A DNA stretch of 64,000 nt, from assembly GCF_004379255.2 (NCBI RefSeq), contig NC_056038.1:22618061-22682060 (forward strand). The letters run 5' to 3'. Positions 47,872 through 58,430 of the stretch are shown here, piece after piece. The position numbers and the translations under genes were made by a program. Source of the stretch: Salvia splendens (Eukaryota; Streptophyta; Magnoliopsida; Lamiales; Lamiaceae). A model generated the notes under the pieces. That model saw only the letters and a list, made by a program, of their open reading frames with translations, had not been told where the DNA came from and ran no database searches. Numbering within the stretch: position 1 is the first letter of the stretch; every line of letters begins with the position of its first letter.

Positions 47872-48567
47872 TTATGGCCGTCGGTGTAAAGCCTTCACTT
47901 GTTGGCATGCTAGACATCGTTCTACATATGACGCTACGTCTCCCTTCATTCCATTCCACCAAAAACGTTGCTTCAAATCCCGATACATCTTCGTGCTTCC
48001 GTGGTGTGCAGTGTAAGGCGTATCGTGCGCTTCACTCAAAATCTCATCCTTTAGCGTCTCATCGCTCGGCATACACAATCGTCCATCGTACGTCAAGGCA
48101 TTATCCGCCTCCTCGCAGAAATGATCAAGCTTCTCGGCTCTCACCTTCGCACGTAATTCTTCCAGCTTCTCATCACGTCGCTGGGCTTCTATGAGCTTGG
48201 TTCTCAAATCTGGCTCAATCACTAGTGTAGCCAATCTTGTTTTTACTGTCTCGGGCGCTTTCACTATTTCCAATCTCATCTTGTCGAACTCGTGAATCAA
48301 TGCTTCCTCTTGCGTTAGGAAATAAGCCAATTGAGGTTGGTTCTTCCTACTCAAAGCATCGGCTACTACGTTCGCCTTGCCCGGGTGATAGTGAATACCA
48401 CAGTCATAATCTTTCACAATCTGTAACCAACGTTGTTGTCGCATGTTTAACTCCTTCTGCTCAAAGAAGTACTTGAGACTCTTATGATCCGTATAAATCT
48501 CACATCTCACTCCATAGAGATGGTGTCTCCAAATTTTTAGCGCGTGCACTACGGCTGCTAACTCCAA
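47872..48567 (-). pseudogene. pol: RNase H and integrase zinc-binding domain
   Basis: Begins within RNase H ([52 protein letters not shown]) and continues to the HHCC zinc-binding part of integrase ([20 protein letters not shown], then CLACQQVK). The first catalytic part of RNase H (YTDAS) lies just upstream in another frame (about 48,640-48,660). Sequence between it and the RT end is shortened and frameshifted. Confidence 0.94.
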
Positions 48568-48775
48568 ATCATGAGTTGGAAAAATTCATATGCTATCACC
48601 TTCCCATCCTGCATCAACACGCATCCTAGTCCTACTTTTGACGCGTCAGTATAAACGGCGAAGTCCTTGTCGGGTTCTGGTACCGCTAGGACTGGTGCTG
48701 TAGTCAATTTCTCTTACAACAGTTGGAAACTTGCCTCGCACTCTGGCGTCCAAACGACCTTGATTCCTTTCAGAA

Positions 48776-49315
48776 TCATTCAATGAATTGTCGATAGTAT
48801 CCCGCCAATCCCAAGAAACTACGGATTTCACTCGGTGTTTTCCAATTCTGCACGGCCTCCACCTTTGCTGGGTCTACTTGAATTCCATTTGCCGTCACAA
48901 TATGACCAAGAAGGTTCACTCGAGTCAACCAAAACTCACACTTACTAAACTTGGCATAAAGCTTCTCTTTTCGCAACGTTTCCAACACTGTTTGTAGATG
49001 CCATCCATGTTCCTCCTCGTTCTTCGAGTATACTAAAACATCGTCGATGAAGACTAACACGAACTTGTAGAGATACTTGTGGAAGACTCGGTTCATCAAG
49101 TCCATGAAGACGGCCGGGGCATTGGTCAACCCCAATGGCATCACGACAAATTCATAATGGCCATAACAAGTGCGAAAAGCAGTTTTAGGCACATCCTCTC
49201 GTCGGACCTTTAGTTGATGATATCCCGACCTCAAGTCCATTTTCGAAAATACGCCCGCTCCTCGAAGTTGGTCAAACAAATCATTAATCCTCGGCAGTGG
49301 GTACTTATTCTTCAA
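48776..49315 (-). pseudogene. pol: reverse transcriptase, main part
   Basis: About 179 codons starting [20 protein letters not shown], through [21 protein letters not shown] and the catalytic [10 protein letters not shown] (YxDD variant typical of gypsy elements) to [11 protein letters not shown]. The upstream end is cut by the solo LTR insertion (TSD AAGGT, inside codons for LNKKT/LKNKY). The downstream end meets a stop at the start of a deletion before RNase H. Catalytic residues are intact. Confidence 0.96.
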
Positions 49316-49318
49316 GGT
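49314..49318. repeat. Left target duplication of solo LTR 1
   Basis: AAGGT, repeated at 52,789-52,793. Confidence 0.92.
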
Positions 49319-52300
49319 TGTAACATCCCAAACTTTTGTGACTTCTTTTCATGTAATTGGAATTTTGGGGAATTCTGAAACGTTTGTTTCTATGTGATTA
49401 AGTGCTTTGTGTGAAAAAAATTGACGTGGTTATTATGGAATGACGAGCTTGAGATTTATGTTATTCCAATGTGGGGAAATAATTAATAGGATCATGCATT
49501 TATTCTTTCTCAAGTCAATTCATTGAAAAATTCGGCCCTCCCAAATTATTGAAATAATACTTCTGTTTGTGGATTTAATTAATTGTTTTGGGACATTATT
49601 CCAAATTAAATCCAAACCAATGGACCTTAAATTACACTACATGAAATTCGAACTCCATCCTTTTATCCTTGGGAGTTTCGAAAATCTCCAATAGGCGATT
49701 GAATTATTTTTCATTTGATTTAATTGGTGCTTTATTGACTCTCTTCTTTTAAGTTAAATCCAATTAAATCATGCCACATATTTTTTTTTCTTCACCCAAA
49801 ATAAATAGAGAATTGGAACATTTCCTTGGCTATTTTAGCCTAATAATTTTCGGCCCCTCCAATAAAATATGGAGGATATTTTATTTGTTCCTACTTTGTG
49901 GAACCCCCTTTTATTCAAATAAATTCTCATGTCAAATTAATTGGGGATGTGAATATTTTCCTTCTATTTTTCCTCCATATCACACGCCCCTTTGCATTAT
50001 TTTTCCTTGTGGGAATTTAATTAATTGTTGCCTATTTTATGGGAGCCTTTTTCCTATAAAGAAATTACTTAATTTAAATCCTATTTTGTTTAATTGGGGA
50101 TTTAAATAATTTCCTTGTACAACTTCTCCTTAAATTTTCGGCCCCCTCCTATTATTTCCTAGTTGGAGATTTAATTTAAATTGTTCCCTTGTATTCATTA
50201 TTTTTATTTCCTAAATTATGAATATATTCTCTCCAAGTAAATATTGCTATATTTCCTTGTAATTAAATCACAAAATTTTGACTTCCCCACCTTCAAATCA
50301 CACGCCACCTTTTTATTTCAATTGTGGGAATTTCTTTTTTTTATATCTCCTCCAATTTAATTAATTCCTTATGTGTGGGATTTTAAACCTAACAAATAAA
50401 TAGCAATTAAACAAACCCTAGCCCCCATTCTCCCTACAAAAAAAAACGTCCCCTCTCTTCTCTCCCTCTCCCACACGTTTTTTTTCATTCTTCTCCCACT
50501 CTCCCATCTCCAAAAATCTTCCATTCAAGCTTATTCTTGCATCCACTGAAAGTACCTTCAAGAGTTTCCGACGGATCGCTTCGTTCTTTTCTTCTACCGA
50601 TTTGGTTTTTGTAAAGGAAGGTATAATTGCACACTTTTTCTTCTCCTTCTCTTTTGAACCATGTTTTGAGTCCTACATGCATGTAGAGAGTGTAGGTTTG
50701 ATAGATCGCAAGTTTTAACGGGAGGGAAATTGTGTGTTCGTAAGAACTTGTTTGATTTTTACGTTGTTGATTGGAATCATGTGTATTGGATCGAAATATT
50801 TGTGAATAATATGAGGTTGTATGCAAACATGTGTATGAAGAACGTGTAAGCATGATTATGTATTTTCGAGCATGAAAAATCGGTGGTTGTGTTGTGGAAG
50901 TTAAAAAAAAAAAAAAAAACCTAATCCCGAATTTGAACCAGAAATCTGTGATGCACGACCAGTGACTTATGATCTGTATTCGACCCATCAAACGAACGAA
51001 TTTTGCTATGAAATTTTTACTGAGTAAACTTCAAGGTGTTTTCTGTGTTTCATGTAAATTTCAGCCTGTTTTATCGAAAAATGAATTTTTAATAAATTTT
51101 TGAAGTTGACTGCGCAAATCTGCCAGAAACGTGAGTTCTCGCCATGAATGTTTCGTTTTCTGTTTGACTGACCAAATGACCTCCGATTGATGTGATTCTT
51201 GAACTATATGCAAATTTTAAGTGTCTTCTGAGTCGTATTAAAGTTTCAGCCTTTTTGGGCATCGGATGAATTTATGATGAATTTTTCAAATGAACTGCAC
51301 AATACTGTCGGAAATTGTATGCTACGACCAGAGAGTTCAATATGTGATATGACTGACTAAATGACGTGATTTCGGTGTGAAACTTTTCATGTATGAACTT
51401 GAATGTGTATTCTGTATTGTGACCAAAATTTAGCATCTTTCGAGGTAGGGTGATTTTATAGTGATTTTTACAAAACGGTCGCGCAGTTCTGCCAGTTTTC
51501 TGCCTTGTTAAAATAACACTTATTTTCATGTTTAAAAGTATTATATGATACATGTATGTCCGAGGAACGTGTCTAAATGATGTGATAACGTGTGATAAAT
51601 CGAAATGTGTTACGATGTGTTCTCCCATCTTTGTGACGTATGTTGGGTCGGGGATTTGAGAAAAACGACGAGAGAATCGATAGGACATGCATAGTAATAT
51701 GTTGTTGGGGGAAACTAATTGTGTTGTCTTTGACGAGGGTGTTGTGTAGTCGTGAACTCGAGGATCGAGAGTTGCTAAGTGGGTTGTGAATTGCTAAGAG
51801 AACGAGGTGGGCTTTCTTTTCAAACCTCTTTACTTTTCCGAAAAATATTATGTGGAGATATAAGGGTGGTTTAACTGTTATGTCATGCCATGTTGTTTTT
51901 GTTATGAGATTGTGTGCCTGATGCCTAGTTCGTATGAGTTTACTCCGTTAGGCTATATGGCTGTGTTGTAAAACGAATTCGGGTCCGAGTAGGGCCGTAA
52001 ACCCTATCGGGCTGTGTACACTGGTGGGATCGTGAGCCGTCCTTGCAAGTCGGCCGGTCTCGTGGGCGAATAGTGTGGCCACACTTTCGTCGCACTGTGA
52101 TTGTGATTGTTGGATTGATGTGAAAAGTGGGGAGATAAATTGTCTGGCCAGACTTGAATACTTTTGTGTTTCTCGTGATATTTTTCTTACTACATAAAAC
52201 TCGAGATCACTGGTATGGATGACATAACTATTATTAAAATGTTTTCGGCATGAGCCCATTGAGTACAACAAGTACTCAGCCCTGCATATTATTTTCTTAT

Positions 52301-52788
52301 GTGCAGGTTGAGCGGGATGTTGCGGTGGATGTTGAGCTAGCTTAAGTACTTAGGATGCGTTTGTGTCGTCATACATAGGCGTCGTCCTTGACTCTCCTTA
52401 AACCGTATTTTCCGCTGCTATAACTTGAACTATGACTCAAGACTTAATCTTTCCTTTATGTTTTATGTTTGAACATGTATGGTGGTGATGAGCTTTAAAC
52501 TAGTGTTTACGTTGTCTTTTGAAAATTTTATTCTTCGAGATTTAAGTTAAGTGTTTGTTCAACTTTAGTTATTAGTTGTTGTATTTCTTAAGTCTAATTT
52601 TTCCCGTTGTCCTTTTTAAAAGTATTTTACCTTATGTCTTTTCAAAAAAAAAATTATAACCTTAAACTCTTTAAACTAAGTTGTTTTTCTTTCTTTAAAT
52701 TAATTAAGTTGTTCTTTTAAATTGTAATCCATGCATGTCGGTCACGATCGCCGCGTTTGTGGTACCCCTTGTATGGGCGGTCGTGACA
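49319..52788 (+). mobile_element. Solo LTR 1 (Tekay family, 3.47 kb) inside pol
   Basis: TGTAACATCCC to GTCGTGACA, flanked by AAGGT. It is closely related to the LTRs of the host element but in the opposite orientation and, at 3,470 bp, longer than both. It carries the conserved module at 51,975-52,318. No internal domains, so it arose by LTR-LTR recombination. Open frames of 100-168 codons within are not coding. Confidence 0.96.
51975..52318 (+). other. Conserved gypsy LTR module (solo LTR 1)
   Basis: gaattcgggtccg, hairpin TAGGGCCGTAAACCCTA (51,990-52,006), gatcgtgagccgtcc, cggccggtctcg, gtgtggccacac, agtactcagccctgcatat, ttatgtgcaggttgagcg. Confidence 0.87.
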
Positions 52789-52793
52789 AAGGT
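52789..52793. repeat. Right target duplication of solo LTR 1
   Basis: AAGGT. Confidence 0.92.
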
Positions 52794-52828
52794 CTTCTTG
52801 TTGAGCTCACGATAGTCGATGCACATTC

Positions 52829-53395
52829 TCATCGTTCCATCCTTTTTCTTAACGAATAATACAGGCACCCCCACGTTGATACATTAGGTCGAATAAATCC
52901 CAAATAGAGCAATTCTTGCAACTGAATCTTCAATTTAGGCAACTCTTTAGGGGCCATTCGGTATGGTGCTTTCGATACTGGCGCAGATCCAGGTTCTAAG
53001 TCGATGGTAAACTCCACTTACCTGTTAGGCGGTGGTCCAGGCATAGTTTCAGGGAACACGTCGGTAAAGTCTCGTACTACTGCCACGTCTTTCTCCTTCA
53101 AATCCTTCTTTTCCTCCCCGTTCAAGTACACAAGATACGCCGGACGCCCTTTTCTTATCATCGTGGTTGCTTGCAATGCGGAGATTATGGAGGTTCGTCG
53201 GCTCATGGAGATCCCATATAAGATGGTCGACTCTTTGCCCGGGGCTTGAAAAGAAATCTGCCTCCCTTTACAGTGAATCGTCGCGTGGTTCTCGGCAAGC
53301 CAATCCATTCCCAAAATTATGTCAACGCTGTCCAAGGCATGACGTGTAAAAGTCGAGCTACTACTCTTAACTCTCCTAACACAAACTTTAGTCAA
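52829..53395 (-). pseudogene. pol: protease end and start of reverse transcriptase
   Basis: The frame 53,395-53,018 carries the end of the aspartic protease and its linker (DIILGMDWLAENHATIHC, then DVFPETMPGPPPNR). The catalytic DSG motif upstream is missing. A TAA at 53,018-53,020 interrupts, in frame, the junction with the RT start ([38 protein letters not shown]). A one-base frameshift at about 52,860 follows, after which the RT palm ([10 protein letters not shown]) can be read in another frame up to the solo LTR. Confidence 0.94.
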
Positions 53396-55986
53396 ACAGT
53401 CTTAACTTAGATATGGACCGATTTTGAAATATAACAATTGGTTATGATCATCCCCACGGAGCTTGAAAGAACATAAGATAGGTCATGAATATGGGATGAA
53501 ATCAAATAAATGTCAATTCTCATAGTAGGCTACCAAAAGATAATTCAGTTGTTCGACCAAATTTTGAAGGTCCACACATCAATGGATAATTACTTAAAGA
53601 GTTGAGGATAAAAAGGATTAGTTGAGTAAGGATTGAGAAATGTAGGCAGTTGTCACAAAGCAGTACAAATCATGGTTCAACGAAAATCATAATATGGACT
53701 GTCAAAATCACATCAATAGGTTCATAAGTTTGTGAAAGGCAATCAAAGTCAAAGGGGCTATTGAAAACAAAAATCAAGTGGATTAAGTTTGTTAAGGCAA
53801 AGAACAAAATGTAGGCCTTAACTTCATTTTGTAGAAAGAAAGGTTCTATTATGGAGAGGATACATGAACTGAACCAAAAAGAATTTCACTATGTCAGAAA
53901 GAACTTGACACAGACATGGTGACAAAATAAAAGGCTGAACAAAAGTTCGAAGAAGAATATCCCATAGAAAGCATGTCTGTGAAACGTGATTATATTGAAG
54001 GACGTAACTGCAAGCAGCCTTAGGAATGAAGCTCAATAGCAAAGGCTCACAGAGTCAAAGTATGATCCGTATAAATAATAGGTCAAAGAAGACTACAATC
54101 AATCCAAGTGTCCAAAGTTATGAAGGCAACACCACTTTCCAAGAACTGAAAGTGAGTTATGACTCAATGGAGGAAAAGAAACAATATGCATCACTTGCAA
54201 GGGGTGAATGAAACAAGCTGTTAAATAGACAATGGCTCCCGACTATTTGAAAGGTCCTAAAAGATAACTTCTTATAATCCAAGTAAGAACTGTTGATTAG
54301 AATAGTTTATTCCAGCTATTAAAGTCGCACCTCCTTGTTCATCTTTCGCAAGCCGAAACTGTTAACATTGCTCTAAGAACTGTGGATTCCACGCTGAGAT
54401 TCTTCGTGTCATTGCCACTAATAACGATAGTCGGAATCCATATCTTCATAAAATCCTTTGCATGTCATAATGACTATCCTCGTAGGACATTGTTATCATC
54501 CTCGTGCTCCTTAGCAGGGTATGAAGATCATCTCCATCATGTTGCCACTTATGCAAGATTACACTATACTAATTTAAATCGCGAGTATGATCGCTCGTCG
54601 TTGCATGAAAATATCTCTTAGCATCGGTTCTTCTTGTCTCGCACCTTGACTTAAGCGTTTTCCTAAACTCGTACGGTTTCATTGCTCGGAAAAGCAATTG
54701 TTAAGTTTTCAACTTAGAACTACGATTCGCGCGGTCAACTAGGCTTATATTTTAGGTACTCTAAGTTCACAACACAATTCATCATCTCATAGATCATCAT
54801 TACGTCATTCATACCTCAAGATAAACACACCACATTTTCACATCCCATAGCAAAACACTTTCGAACTTCACATTATATTCAAAACTTTTGAAACAAAATT
54901 TCTTTACACTTTCACACTTTCCTAAAAATTTTCCACATCTCACTTTTAAAGTAAAAGTTTTGACTCAAACTAAATCGTAATTTCGCATCAACTTTCATCA
55001 TTCGTATAAAACATTCCATAGAATAACACATCATACCTCACACCTCAAAACATACATAACATCACACTTCCACAGCTCAATTTTCCAAACGGAGTAAAAT
55101 TTTTTTGTCGAAACTCAATTTTTTTTACTTTTATTTTTTTGAACAATTCATAAACACAACATTTTCCATTGATCAATTAATTTTCTCAAAAGAAAGAACT
55201 AACATATTTTCATTTAAAGTTCAAAGATATTTTTTTTTTCAAAAAGTTCCAACAACTTTCCACAACATAAATATTTTTCCCACTAGAACAACTAGTCATT
55301 AATATTGCAAAACTCATAACACATTTACATTCCAAACAAAACACTCATGCACTTCACATATATGTTTGAAACAACATTTTTAGATTACTCATCTTTTCTC
55401 AAAAAAATTTCAACATTCTCTAAACAACTCATTAATTTCCATCTTTCATGTAAAACACGCCATCTTCCCATAATCACATGTTTACGTCATAACACTTTCA
55501 CACACATAGCACATACTTAAGTCATCAGACCAATCTTGCTCATGTCTCACATAATCATACCATAACAATATCACATTCAAACATACAACACGTGCTTAAA
55601 TCATCTTCTCAATTCATGCTCATATTCCACATGTTCACACTATCACAATATTGTTTTCACCCACAATACACGCGTTTAAATCATCATGCTCACATTCAAC
55701 ATATGTATGTCATCATATCATTTATTCTCGAATTTCAACATGAAAATAACATCACATCATCACGTAATTACATGCTCATGCATTCTTTTGCCCAAAACAT
55801 CCTCATCATATCGTCAATTTTATACATCGTTCACACATTTCATCAACAACTTAAAACATACCTCACTTTCCTTGGTTAAGCGTGATGCCATGGATGTTGA
55901 GCCTTCGTGACACTTCTAGTCAATAAGGGCTCACTAATCTAGACTTAAGGTAAAAGAAGACTCTCGGACCAGAGCGAAAGAACGAA
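53396..55986 (-). other. Tekay 5' internal region without recognisable gag
   Basis: Between the PBS and the truncated protease there is no frame longer than about 95 codons on the minus strand and no capsid or CCHC-knuckle motif. The half near the PBS (about 54.7-55.9 kb) is C/A-rich leader-like sequence; the remainder is unassigned. gag and the protease active site have been lost or replaced. Confidence 0.65.
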
Positions 55987-55998
55987 GCTCTGATACCA
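55987..55998 (-). promoter_or_regulatory. Primer binding site (initiator Met tRNA)
   Basis: TGGTATCAGAGC on the minus strand, three bases inside the 5' LTR end; complementary to the 3' end of plant initiator methionine tRNA. Confidence 0.95.
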
Positions 55999-56001
55999 CT
56001 C

Positions 56002-58374
56002 TGTCACGACCGCCCATACTAGGGTTACTACAAACGCGGCGATCGTGACCAACATGCATGGACAACGTTTTAAAAGAAAGCTTAATTAACTTAAAGGCAG
56101 AAAAAAAAACATTTTTGTTTAAAGAAATTTAAGGTTAAAATTGTACTATAAATTAGAAACGACTTATGACAGCTATTTTTAAAAGAAGAAGCGGAGAAAA
56201 TAAATATTATTAAAAACCCAATTAACTTCTAAAGAACCATTTAGTTTAAATCACGTAAACACCATTTTAAAGTAATATTTCAAATACTCGGTTAAAAACC
56301 TAACACAACCATACATGCTCAACACGGTACGAAAAAGATTAAAGTCTTGAGACATAGTTATTAATATAGCAGCGGAAAATAAGGTTTAAAGAGAGTCAAG
56401 GATAACGCCTATGTATGAAGACACAACGCATCCTAGGTTCTTAGGCCAACTCAACATCCTCCGCAACATCCCGCTCAACCTGCACATAAGAAAAAAAAAT
56501 ATGCAGGGCTGAGTACTTGTTGTACTCAATGGGTTCATGCCGAAAATATTTTAATAGTTATGTCATCCATGCCAGTGATCTCGAGTTTTATATGTAGTAA
56601 GAAACATCACGAGAACACAAAAATATTTCAAGTCTGGCCAGACAATTTATCTCCCCACTTTTCACATCATTCCATCAATCACAATCATCATATCACAGTG
56701 CGACGAAAGTGTGGCCACACTATTCGCCCACGAGACCGGCCGACTAGCAAGGATGACTCACGATCCCACCAGTGTACACAACCTGATAGGGTTTGCGGCC
56801 CTACTCAGACCCGAATTCGTTTCACATCACAACCATATAGCCTAACGGAGCAAGCTCAGACGAACTAGGCATCAGGCAACAATCTCATAAACAAAACAAT
56901 TTGGCATGACATAACAGGTTAAACCACCCTTATACCACCACATCATATTTTCGGAAAATTAAAGATTTTGTGAAAGAAAAAAACCCACCTCGTTTGCTTA
57001 ACAATTCACAATCCAACTTATGGCAACTCTCGTTCCTCGAGTTCACGAAAATATAATCACCCTTGTCAACGACAACACAAGTTAGCCTTCCACAAAAACA
57101 TATTACTATGCATGTCCTATCGTTTCTCTCTCATCGTTATTCTCAATTTACCCAACCCAAAATTCGTCCAAAAGTGGAAAAATACACCATAATATATTTC
57201 AACGTATCACACGTGATCACATCGTTACACACGTTCCTTGGACTTACATGCATCACATAATACTGTTAAACTTGGAAAAATAAGTGTCATTTTATCAAGG
57301 CAGAAAAGTGGCAGAACTGCGCGACAGTGTTGTAAAAATCACTAAAATTTCACCCGACCTCATATGAAGCTAAATTTTGGTCACAACACGGAAGACACAT
57401 TCAAGTTCAGGCTCACAATTTCGAATTTAGGGTTTCTTCCTTAATCATCCAAATACAATTTTTCATGCTTATAACACAAAATCATGCTCAAAAAGGTTCT
57501 CATAACCATGTTTGCACATAAACTCATATCATTCACCAAGGATTCAAATCAAACTTCACATAACTCAAACAAAAACGCATATTCATCCAAGTTCTCATGC
57601 AAACACACCTTCTCACCGATTAATTTGCGATATATAATTCCTACACCATCTATATGCATGTAGGATTCAAGAATAAAGTTAAATGAAGGAGATGAGAAGA
57701 AAATCTTAGTTATACCTTCTTGAATCAAGAAAAACGAATGGTAGAAACAAGCGTTGGCACGATTCGTCGGGAATTCTTGAAAATCCACTCCAATTGATGC
57801 AAAAAACAATGGTGGGAGAAGTTTTTGGAGAGGATGGAGAGTGAGGGAGAGGGAGAGGGAGAGGCGTGAGGTTGAGGGAGGAGAGGAGGGGGCCGATTTT
57901 AAATCCTCAAGGAGATTATTTAAATCCTCAATTAAATAGAATAGGATTTAAGTTTGGTAATTTCTTTATAGGAAAAGACTCCCATAAAATAGGCAACAAT
58001 TAAATAAATTTCCACAAGGAAATTAACCAAAAAGGGGCGTGCAACACAAGGAAATATTCACCTCCCCAATTAATTTAACTTAGGTATTAATTTGGTATTG
58101 AACAAAAGGAATTCCACAAAATAAGAAACAATATATTCTCCTCTACAATTAGGGAGGGGGCCGAAAATTCCAATGAATTGGCTCGAAAAATATAAATGCA
58201 TGATCCTATTAATTATTTCCCCACATTGGAAAATATAAAATATCAAGCACTTCATTCCACATCACTCACGGCAATTAATTCACGCAATTCACTTAATCAC
58301 ATAGAAATAAAAGTTTCATAATCGAAATTTCAAATAAACATATAAAAAGAGTCACAAAAATTTGGGATGTTACA
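56002..58374 (-). repeat. 5' LTR of the Tekay element
   Basis: 2,373 bp with the same ends as the 3' LTR. It differs by two deletions (about 430 and 330 bases relative to the 3' LTR) and a short insertion near 56,160 (cttatgacagctattttt); the rest aligns very closely. The module lies at 56,471-56,819. Confidence 0.95.
56471..56819 (-). other. Conserved gypsy LTR module (5' LTR)
   Basis: Same ordered parts as 44,081-44,430, with a few substitutions (ggatgactc for ggacggctc). Confidence 0.85.
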
Positions 58375-58379
58375 GTTTG
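58375..58379. repeat. Right target site duplication of the Tekay element
   Basis: GTTTG, matching 43,632-43,636. Confidence 0.9.
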
Positions 58380-58425
58380 TTTGATACGAACATTTCGATC
58401 AGATTTGTATGACGCATTCTGGTAC

Positions 58426-58430
58426 TCCTT
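58426..58430. repeat. Left target duplication of solo LTR 2
   Basis: TCCTT, matching 61,157-61,161. Confidence 0.9.

Larger units (their letters stand above)
43637..58374 (-). mobile_element. Tekay-type Ty3/gypsy retrotransposon, minus strand, with nested insertion
   Basis: Bounded by GTTTG target duplications. Reading leftward: 5' LTR (58,374-56,002), PBS for initiator Met tRNA, a 2.6-kb internal stretch without recognisable gag, pol pieces (protease end, reverse transcriptase, RNase H, integrase, chromodomain), a polypurine tract and the 3' LTR (46,736-43,637). The chromodomain and very long LTRs point to the Tekay/Del chromovirus lineage. pol is split by an inverted solo LTR (49,319-52,788). 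With that removed the element is about 11.3 kb. It cannot encode a working polyprotein. Confidence 0.96.

Noticed and set aside
46989..48476. Plus-strand frames across the Tekay pol region
   Set aside because: Shadows of integrase and RNase H on the minus strand.
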